Assembly (NCBI GenBank): GCA_937914815.1
Contig: CALDMI010000411.1
Coordinates: forward strand, 1-5,247
Length of the DNA stretch: 5,247 bases
Source: an uncultured Clostridia bacterium
GTDB taxonomy: Bacteria; Bacillota; Clostridia; Oscillospirales; CAG-272
Direction: 5' to 3'
The position numbers and the translations under genes were made by a program. Positions 1-5,247 of the stretch are shown here, one piece after another. Below the pieces are notes generated by a model that worked only from the letters and a program-made list of their open reading frames with translations, was not told the origin of the DNA and did not search any database. How positions within the stretch are numbered: position 1 is the first letter of the stretch; each line of letters begins with the position of its first letter.

Positions 1-1
1 C

Positions 2-394
2 GAAAACGGCATAGGCACGGAGAGAAACGGAAATGCCGCCGAAAAGCTCTTTACGATTGCCGCGCGGATAGGGACCCCCGGGGCAGAGGAGGAGCTCGAC
101 GCCCTCCGTCGTAGGAGAGAAAAGAAGCTCTCGCAGAGCTATTACTCCGCCGGAATGGCGCTCCTCTGGCAGAAGAAGAACGAAATATCCGCAAAGTACC
201 TTGCCCTCGCGACGAGGGGAGGACATGCAAAGGCTATATACACCCTCGGCTGTTACTTTGAGTTCGGCATAGGGCTCCCGACCGACAGGACAAAGGCGTT
301 TGCCCTCTATGAGCAGGCGTTCTCCCTCGGCTTCCGCGACCCGAGAGCCGAGTATAAGCTTAAGGTTCTCCGCATAATGCGGAGCAAGCGGTGA
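2..394 (+). CDS. Sel1-repeat (tetratricopeptide-like) protein, C-terminal part
   Basis: This is the last 130 codons of a protein whose start lies before the window; the frame is open from base 2 to the TGA at 392-394. The Met at 155 is probably internal, because the sequence before it already looks like part of the same protein. About residues 75-113 of the visible part match a Sel1-like repeat: an A-x3-LG-x2-Y-x2-G-x-G core, a D-x2-KA spacing, then Y-x2-A and a closing LG. The first 30 residues (GIG, then AAEKLF and IAARIG) look like the second half of an earlier repeat. Sel1 repeats form alpha-alpha superhelices that usually act as protein-binding scaffolds; partners and role cannot be deduced here. 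No membrane segment is visible, and the C-terminus is basic (RIMRSKR). It ends 4 nt before the U32 gene, so the two are probably co-transcribed. Confidence 0.75.
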   Translation, partial: ENGIGTERNGNAAEKLFTIAARIGTPGAEEELDALRRRREKKLSQSYYSAGMALLWQKKNEISAKYLALATRGGHAKAIYTLGCYFEFGIGLPTDRTKAFALYEQAFSLGFRDPRAEYKLKVLRIMRSKR

Positions 395-398
395 GCCG

Positions 399-2630
399 AT
401 GAGAAGAAAAGAAAAACTGCCGGAGCTGCTCGCCCCGGCGGGGAATTACGAATGTTTGTGCGCCGCCCTCATGGGCGGCGCGAATGCCGTTTATATAGGG
501 GGAAAACGGTTCTCCGCAAGAGCCTACGCCGGGAATTTTGAGATGCCCGAGATACGCCGCGCGGCGGAATATGCACACCTGCGCGGTGCGGCACTCTATG
601 TTACTCTGAACACTCTTCTATCGGATGAAGAGCTGCCGGACGCCGTTGACTATGCCCGCGAGCTGTATCTTTCCGGCGTTGACGCGCTTATTATCGCCGA
701 CCTCGGCGCGGCGGCTGAAATTCATACACGGGTGCCGGGTTTATCCCTCCATGCGTCGACGCAGATGTCGGTAAACGACACCGCCGGGGCGGACCTCGCC
801 GCCCGGCTCGGCATGCAGCGGGTGGTGCTCGCGCGCGAGCTTTCGACAGACAATATACGCGCCGCCGTTGAGCGGTGCCCGGTTGAGGTTGAGGTGTTCC
901 TGCACGGTGCTCTCTGCGTCTCCCATTCGGGGCAGTGCCTTTTCTCCTCGCTTGTCGGCGGGAGGTCGGGAAACCGGGGCGAGTGTGCACAGCCCTGCCG
1001 CCTCCCCTACGGGACGGGGAACGGGAAAAATCCCTATCCGTTATCCCTGCGCGACCTATCACTTGCGGGGCATATTCCGACCCTTATATCCTCCGGCGTC
1101 GCGTCGCTTAAAATCGAGGGGCGGATGAAGTCGGCGGATTATGTATACGGCGTCACGAAAATATACCGCACTCTTATAGATGAAAACCGCGCGGCGACCC
1201 CGGAGGAGTGCGACGCTCTCCGGCGGCTGTTCTCCCGCGGCGGCTTTACCGACGGATATTTTACCGGGAAAATCGCGGTAGATATGTGCGGCGTGCGCAC
1301 AGAGGCTGACAAGGCGGAGAGCCGGTCGGCGCCCGCCGGGAAATACGGCGAGATACCTACCCCCGCGGCGGCGGAAATAAGGATAGAGACGGGCGCGCCC
1401 GCATCTCTTACCCTCTCGGCAGCCGGAAAGCGCGTCTGCGTCGCGGGTGAGATCCCGGAACCGGCAAAGAGCCGCCCGCTTGACCGCGAGGCGGTCATAA
1501 AGCAGATAACCAAGACCGGGGGGACGCTCATCACGCTCCCGCCGGAGAATGTCTCCGTCTCGCTCGGCGACGGGCTGAACCTCTCGCCCGCGGCGCTGAA
1601 CTCTCTTCGGCGCGGCGCTGTGGAGAGCCTCTCGCGCGCCTTTGGCGGAGAAGTATATATGCCGTATTCGCCGGAGCCGCGGCATTTCGCTTTCCCGGAG
1701 CCGCGGGAGATACCGCGGTGCACGGCGCTCTTTCTCTCGCCCGAAAGGTACGCGGAGGCTGTAAAGCACGGCGCCGACATGCGGTATTTTGACGTCCGCT
1801 TTCTTCCGCTGCCATTTACGGCGGAGTCCGCCGGGGCAAACGGCGTCTACCTGCCGCCCGTCATAACCGACGGAGAGTGGGATAATGTCCTGCGACTTGT
1901 GAAAGAGGCAAAATCCCGCGGGGCAGAGTACGCCCTCTGCGGCAATCTCTCTCATTTTGAGATAGCCGAAAAAACGGGGCTTATCCCGGTAGGCGATTTC
2001 AGGCTGAATATATACAACGCGGATACGCTCCGCACCTTCGCGGGGCTCGGGCTCCGGTCCTCTGTTCTGTCAGCAGAGCTAACGCTCCCCGCCGCGCGGG
2101 ACCTCGTGCGCACTGCCGGGGCGGAGATTTTACCCTCGGTTATCGTATACGGCAGAATACCGCTCATGCTTACCGAGCGGTGCTTTACAAAGGAAAACTT
2201 CGGCTGCGCGGGCTGCTCCCGCTCCGCCCTCACCGACAGGCGGGGCGAAAAATTCCCGCTCATGCGTGAGTACGAACACAGAAATCTGGTTCTCAACTGC
2301 GCGACAACCTGTATGACCGATAAGATACGCGAGCTGCGCGCGGCGGGCATCTCCGGAGAGCACTTCATATTCTCCACCGAGGGCGGGCGTGAGATTTCGG
2401 AGTGCATAGAGGCGGCAAGGTGCGGCAGAGTTCCCGACGGAATAAAGCTCCGCAGGATGGGCAGACGGGACGCGGAAAAGCCCCGGAACCCCGGGGGCAT
2501 AGCATCGCCGCAGAAAGCCGATAGCGCGCCGAAGCCCGCGAAAAGAACAAGCCGCGGGGCAGAGAATATCGCAAAGCCCGGAAAGACGAAGAACGAGCCG
2601 AAGAGAAACAGGCTGAAACGGAGAAAATAA
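399..2630 (+). CDS. U32 family protein with DUF3656 (RlhA-type RNA hydroxylase candidate)
   Basis: This 743-residue protein begins with the typical U32 N-terminus (PELLAPAGNYE, then GANAVYIGG). The U32 signature lies at residues 165-184 (EVF-HGALC-x6-C), and the four conserved cysteines are C173, C180, C196 and C200, spaced C-x6-C-x15-C-x3-C. Residues of about 315-415 resemble the DUF3656/collagenase-like insert, ending in a LN-LRR-x-A motif. About 575-645 form a second module (VYGRIPLM, C595, C603, C606, then LTDRRGEKFPL). U32 proteins were long called collagenase-like peptidases. Characterised relatives with this architecture, such as E. coli RlhA, instead hydroxylate cytidine 2501 of 23S rRNA and depend on iron; tRNA-hydroxylating TrhP is a shorter relative. 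An RNA-hydroxylase role here is inferred from family. Residues 685-743 are an unusual basic tail. The start is set by the conserved N-terminus. The only Shine-Dalgarno-like GGAG (381-384) is 14 nt away, so translation may be coupled to the preceding gene, which stops 4 nt upstream. Confidence 0.9.
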   Translation: MRRKEKLPELLAPAGNYECLCAALMGGANAVYIGGKRFSARAYAGNFEMPEIRRAAEYAHLRGAALYVTLNTLLSDEELPDAVDYARELYLSGVDALIIADLGAAAEIHTRVPGLSLHASTQMSVNDTAGADLAARLGMQRVVLARELSTDNIRAAVERCPVEVEVFLHGALCVSHSGQCLFSSLVGGRSGNRGECAQPCRLPYGTGNGKNPYPLSLRDLSLAGHIPTLISSGVASLKIEGRMKSADYVYGVTKIYRTLIDENRAATPEECDALRRLFSRGGFTDGYFTGKIAVDMCGVRTEADKAESRSAPAGKYGEIPTPAAAEIRIETGAPASLTLSAAGKRVCVAGEIPEPAKSRPLDREAVIKQITKTGGTLITLPPENVSVSLGDGLNLSPAALNSLRRGAVESLSRAFGGEVYMPYSPEPRHFAFPEPREIPRCTALFLSPERYAEAVKHGADMRYFDVRFLPLPFTAESAGANGVYLPPVITDGEWDNVLRLVKEAKSRGAEYALCGNLSHFEIAEKTGLIPVGDFRLNIYNADTLRTFAGLGLRSSVLSAELTLPAARDLVRTAGAEILPSVIVYGRIPLMLTERCFTKENFGCAGCSRSALTDRRGEKFPLMREYEHRNLVLNCATTCMTDKIRELRAAGISGEHFIFSTEGGREISECIEAARCGRVPDGIKLRRMGRRDAEKPRNPGGIASPQKADSAPKPAKRTSRGAENIAKPGKTKNEPKRNRLKRRK
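2620..2623 (+). promoter_or_regulatory. Ribosome binding site for maf
   Basis: GGAG lies 8 nt before the ATG at 2632, inside the last codons of the U32 gene. It supports this maf start and independent re-initiation, although the genes are only 1 nt apart. Confidence 0.7.
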
Positions 2631-2631
2631 A

Positions 2632-3276
2632 ATGAAGATAATACTTGCGTCAAAATCGCCGAGGAGGCGGGAATATATGGCGGCGCTCTTCCCGGGGTAC
2701 GAGTGCGTGAGCCGCGAGGTGGATGAGAGCCTGCCGGAGAACACACCGCCTGTGCGCGGGGTGGAGCTGCTCGCAAGGCGGAAGGGCGAGGCTGTCGCCG
2801 CGATGTACCGGGGGGACCCGGAGACTGTGATAATCTCCGCCGACACGCTTGTCGACCTTGACGGAAAGAAGCTCGGGAAGCCGGAGAGTGTGGAAGAGGC
2901 ATACTCTATGCTCCGCTCGCTCTCCGGGCGGCGTCACTTCGTTCATACCGGGGTCGCCGTTTCCGTCGGGGGCGTGACATACTCCGGTGCCGACACCACG
3001 GCGGTATATTTCCGTGAGCTGACCGACGACGAAATATGGGACTACATAAACAGCGGCGACCCGATGGACAAGGCGGGAGCTTACGGAATACAGGCTGGTG
3101 CGCGCGGCTTCGTCCGCGGCATAGACGGCGAGCTTGATACCGTCGTCGGACTCTCACGAAAGCTCACTCTACGTCTGATAGGTGAGGCTCTGCCGGGGGC
3201 AGTTCTCCCGGAAATTCCGTACACGTCCTGCCCCTTTCCGAAGATAAAAGAGGGAAATACAAATGAAAAAGAGTGA
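2632..3276 (+). CDS. maf: Maf family nucleoside triphosphate pyrophosphatase
   Basis: Maf proteins are cytosolic enzymes that hydrolyse non-canonical or surplus (d)NTPs to the monophosphate and pyrophosphate, keeping the nucleotide pool clean; overproduction inhibits septum formation in Bacillus. The 214 residues show the full family signature: ILASKSPRRRE at 4-14, EVDE at 29-32, SADTLVDLDG at 69-78 with the likely catalytic D71, LGKP at 81-84, LSGRRHFVHTGV at 97-108, and PMDKAGAYGIQ at 144-154. The last motif and the overall similarity to B. subtilis Maf favour the dTTP/UTP pyrophosphatase subfamily over the m7GTP (YceF) type. Two oddities are visible. The usual GLP near the C-terminus reads GLS (173-175). 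The protein also runs about 25 residues past the usual ~190-residue end, into a stretch with no recognisable domain that also carries the nth ribosome binding site. It starts 1 nt after the U32 stop and overlaps nth by 14 nt. Confidence 0.96.
   Translation: MKIILASKSPRRREYMAALFPGYECVSREVDESLPENTPPVRGVELLARRKGEAVAAMYRGDPETVIISADTLVDLDGKKLGKPESVEEAYSMLRSLSGRRHFVHTGVAVSVGGVTYSGADTTAVYFRELTDDEIWDYINSGDPMDKAGAYGIQAGARGFVRGIDGELDTVVGLSRKLTLRLIGEALPGAVLPEIPYTSCPFPKIKEGNTNEKE
3250..3254 (+). promoter_or_regulatory. Ribosome binding site for nth, inside maf
   Basis: GAGGG (within AAAAGAGGG) lies 8 nt before the ATG at 3263 and within the maf coding sequence. It decides the nth start and fixes the 14-nt overlap between the two reading frames. 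Confidence 0.75.
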
Positions 3277-3967
3277 GCGCACGGCGACCCTCGCAGAGGC
3301 GGAGAAGAGACTCCGCGAGAGGTACCCGGACTCGGTCTGCGCGCTGAAATACGGGGACGACCCGTGGCGCCTCCTTGTCATGAGCCGCCTGTCCGCCCAG
3401 TGTACCGACGCGAGGGTAAACGAGGTTTCGGTTGAGCTTTTTCGCGAGTTTCCGACGGCGCGCGACATGGCAGACGGGGACATCGCAAGGATAGAGGAGC
3501 TTGTCCGCCCCTGCGGTCTTTACCGCACGAAGGCAAAGAATATAAAGGACGCCTCCGCGATAGTCGCGGAGAGGTACGGCGGCGGAATACCCGATAATAT
3601 GGAGGAGCTGCTCGCCCTCCCCGGCGTCGGGCGAAAGATAGCAAATCTTCTGCTCGGTGATGTGTTCGGTGAGCCCGCGATAGTCTGCGACACGCATTGC
3701 ATAAGAATATGCGGCAGACTCGGCATGTACCCGGAGACAATGCATGACGCGACAAGGGCGGAGATGACGCTCCGGGCTCTTATCGACCCGGCAGAGGGTC
3801 CCGACCTTTGCCACAGGCTCGTTGATTTCGGGCGGGAGGTGTGCACCGCGCGCTCTCCTTCCTGCTCCTCTTGCCCGCTCTCGGACATATGCGCCCATAA
3901 CCTGAAAGCGGAAAAGGCGGCGGCAAAGGAAAAAGACAATACAAGCGGCAGACCCACCGTGAAATAA
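3263..3967 (+). CDS. nth: Endonuclease III, DNA glycosylase/AP lyase
   Basis: Nth removes oxidised pyrimidines such as thymine glycol from DNA and cleaves the abasic site by beta-elimination, starting base excision repair. The 234-residue protein is about 20 longer than E. coli Nth (211), mostly from a charged, lysine-rich C-terminal tail. The helix-hairpin-helix LPGVGRKIA is at residues 119-127, with the catalytic lysine at K125; the catalytic aspartate is D143 in VCDTH. The iron-sulphur loop is intact, with C194, C201, C204 and C210 in the exact C-x6-C-x2-C-x5-C pattern that holds the [4Fe-4S] cluster. LSAQCTDARVN at 43-53 is the typical N-terminal substrate-pocket motif. Keeping both K125 and the cluster points to Nth rather than MutY, which lacks the lysine. 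It is read from a site within maf, so nucleotide-pool cleaning and DNA repair are expressed together. Confidence 0.96.
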   Translation: MKKSERTATLAEAEKRLRERYPDSVCALKYGDDPWRLLVMSRLSAQCTDARVNEVSVELFREFPTARDMADGDIARIEELVRPCGLYRTKAKNIKDASAIVAERYGGGIPDNMEELLALPGVGRKIANLLLGDVFGEPAIVCDTHCIRICGRLGMYPETMHDATRAEMTLRALIDPAEGPDLCHRLVDFGREVCTARSPSCSSCPLSDICAHNLKAEKAAAKEKDNTSGRPTVK

Positions 3968-3974
3968 TAGATTT

Positions 3975-3992
3975 TGCAAACAATTATTTGCA
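3975..3992 (+). repeat. Short AT-rich inverted repeat before the Toprim gene
   Basis: TGCAAA (3975-3980) and TTTGCA (3987-3992) form a perfect 6-bp inverted repeat around a 6-nt centre, in the 37-nt gap between nth and the next gene. The gap is conspicuously AT-rich against its GC-rich surroundings. No run of T follows the second arm, so this is not a usual rho-independent terminator. It could be an operator or part of an internal promoter, but I see no convincing -35/-10 pair. Confidence 0.4.
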
Positions 3993-4004
3993 TTTACAGG
4001 CAAT

Positions 4005-4610
4005 ATGGAGAAAATCAGAATTGATATCCCGATAATAGTTGAGGGAAAATACGATAAAAATACCCTTTCGCAGATAGTGGACGGGACGGTCATCGCGACC
4101 GGGGGCTTCTCGGTATTCAATAACCGGGAGAGACAGGCGCTTATCCGCCGGCTTGCAGAGCGGGACGGGGTAATAGTTTTAACCGACCCGGACGCCGGGG
4201 GAGGGCAGATACGGCGGTTTCTTCGCGGCATACTCCCGCCGGAGAAAATACGGAATGTCTATGTTCCCCGCGTCCCGGGAAAGGAGAGACGGAAGAGCCA
4301 CCCGTCAAAGGAGGGCGTGCTCGGAGTTGAGGGGATAGACGCCGATACTCTCCGCCGCGCCCTTGCCCCCTTTGCCTCCGGCACGGAGCGGAGGAACGGG
4401 ACCCCGGTAACAAAGACCGCGATGTATCTTGACAGGCTTTCGGGAGGGGAGAACTCCTCCGCACTGCGTGCCGCCCTCGCCGCGGAGCTCGGGCTCCCAC
4501 ACGATATGAGCGCGGCGGCGTTCCTCGAGGCGATAAATCTTCTCGGCGGAGAGGAGATATACCGCCCGGCTCTTGCGCGCCTGCACGACCGCATGGGCGG
4601 GGAAAAGTAA
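4005..4610 (+). CDS. Toprim/DUF4093 protein, RNase M5-related
   Basis: The 201-residue protein has an N-terminal Toprim domain and a C-terminal region resembling DUF4093, the architecture of RNase M5 (rnmV), which trims precursor 5S rRNA. Toprim landmarks are IIVEGKYDK at residues 10-18 with the metal-binding E13, and VLTDPDAGG at 58-66 with D61 and D63. A basic KERRKSHPSKEG stretch at 93-104 is followed by LGVEGID at 106-112, matching the conserved GVE motif of RNase M5. DUF4093 would cover about 130-195. From memory, classical RNase M5 has EGRDD where this protein has EGKYD; the latter form occurs in a Clostridia-wide Toprim group usually left unnamed, so 5S maturation is plausible but not certain. 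It is not next to rsmA/ksgA on the visible side, which is the common rnmV neighbourhood in Bacillota. The ATG is the only reasonable in-frame start; a weak AGG sits 4 nt before it. The 37-nt AT-rich gap upstream leaves room for separate control. Confidence 0.82.
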   Translation: MEKIRIDIPIIVEGKYDKNTLSQIVDGTVIATGGFSVFNNRERQALIRRLAERDGVIVLTDPDAGGGQIRRFLRGILPPEKIRNVYVPRVPGKERRKSHPSKEGVLGVEGIDADTLRRALAPFASGTERRNGTPVTKTAMYLDRLSGGENSSALRAALAAELGLPHDMSAAAFLEAINLLGGEEIYRPALARLHDRMGGEK

Positions 4611-4638
4611 TAATATATGTAAAATTCACAGATTGGTG

Positions 4639-4667
4639 TTTACTTTCGGCGAAAGCTGTGGTATAAT
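4639..4667 (+). promoter_or_regulatory. Sigma-A-type promoter of the pyruvate:ferredoxin oxidoreductase gene
   Basis: TTTACT (4639-4644) and a perfect TATAAT (4662-4667) are separated by exactly 17 nt. TGG directly before the -10 box gives the extended -10 form TGnTATAAT, which makes up for the imperfect -35 (4 of 6 consensus bases). Transcription should begin near 4673-4675, leaving a 5' leader of about 36-38 nt. The 13-bp palindrome at 4643-4655 lies between and touching the two boxes, where a bound repressor would block RNA polymerase. Confidence 0.85.
4643..4655 (+). repeat. 13-bp palindrome in the promoter spacer, possible operator
   Basis: CTTTCG (4643-4648) and CGAAAG (4650-4655) are perfect inverted arms around the single G at 4649. 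The palindrome starts on the last two bases of the -35 box and fills most of the spacer. A wider, weaker symmetry, CACAG (4627-4631) with CTGTG (4656-4660), flanks it. It does not match a regulator consensus I recognise, such as the TTGTGA-type Rex site. Confidence 0.45.
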
Positions 4668-4681
4668 CTTTAATCGGTGGA

Positions 4682-5247
<566 letters not shown>

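Noticed and set aside
155..394. The Met at 155 as the true start of a small 79-residue protein
   Set aside because: The frame is open back to the window edge. The upstream residues look like part of another Sel1 repeat, and no good ribosome binding site precedes 155, so this is the end of a longer protein.
2481..2496. GC-rich hairpin CCCCGG-AACC-CCGGGG inside the basic tail of the U32 gene
   Set aside because: The 6-bp stem has no following T run and sits within coding sequence rich in Pro and Gly codons. Short perfect stems are common at this GC content, so it is not called a terminator.
1059..2902. Two long open frames on the minus strand (1059-1955 and 1952-2902, about 300 codons each)
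   Set aside because: They lie opposite the well-supported U32 and maf genes. Their translations are rich in Arg, Pro and Ser with no recognisable domain, as expected when GC-rich coding DNA is read backwards.
3974..4006. A promoter for the Toprim gene using TTGCAA (3974-3979) as the -35 box
   Set aside because: The position 17 nt downstream reads CAGGCA, which is no -10 box. The nearest candidate, CAATAT (4001-4006), is 21 nt away and overlaps the start codon.
3164..4231. A 355-codon minus-strand open frame
   Set aside because: It spans the end of maf, all of nth, the intergenic gap and part of the Toprim gene. It has no family motifs, and the plus-strand genes have intact catalytic residues.
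4562..4610. Possible terminator at the end of the Toprim gene (CCGCCC at 4562-4567 pairing with GGGCGG at 4595-4600)
   Set aside because: The loop would be 27 nt long, the arms lie inside the coding sequence, and no T tract follows. I see no convincing terminator between the Toprim gene and PFOR, so read-through is possible.

Overview
The window looks like a piece of chromosome from an uncultured anaerobic Bacillota, probably class Clostridia. It is GC-rich (roughly 60 % by eye), densely packed and coded entirely on the plus strand. Three things point to Clostridia: a pyruvate:ferredoxin oxidoreductase gene, which indicates anaerobic metabolism; a Toprim/DUF4093 protein of the RNase M5 superfamily; and AGGAGG-like ribosome binding sites with a sigma-A-type promoter. 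The genus cannot be named from the sequence alone. An unusual trait is that ATA is the main isoleucine codon despite the high GC.

Layout: (1) 2-394, the 3' end of a Sel1-repeat protein. (2) 399-2630, a large U32-family protein of the RlhA type (U32 + DUF3656/collagenase-like domain), with a strongly basic C-terminal tail. (3) 2632-3276, Maf nucleotide pyrophosphatase. (4) 3263-3967, endonuclease III (Nth), which overlaps maf by 14 nt. (5) 4005-4610, a Toprim/DUF4093 protein related to RNase M5. These five genes are separated by 4, 1, -14 and 37 nt, with no recognisable terminator between them, so they probably form one transcription unit whose promoter lies upstream of the window. (6) 4611-4710, a true intergenic region with a good extended -10 promoter. 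(7) 4711 to the window end, the first 179 codons of pyruvate:ferredoxin oxidoreductase, which has its own promoter and a strong ribosome binding site.

Functionally, the putative operon is a housekeeping cluster. An RlhA-type RNA hydroxylase candidate and an RNase M5-like nuclease candidate suggest RNA modification or maturation, while Maf and Nth deal with nucleotide-pool cleaning and oxidised-base repair. The PFOR gene is a separate unit for central carbon metabolism (pyruvate to acetyl-CoA plus reduced ferredoxin).

I do not see mobile elements, CRISPR arrays, tRNA/rRNA genes or a clearly novel multi-gene system. The points most worth a second look are the palindrome inside the PFOR promoter spacer, the membership of the Toprim protein in a possibly non-RnmV subfamily, the basic tail and second cysteine cluster of the U32 protein, the AT-rich inverted repeat before the Toprim gene, and the ATA codon preference.
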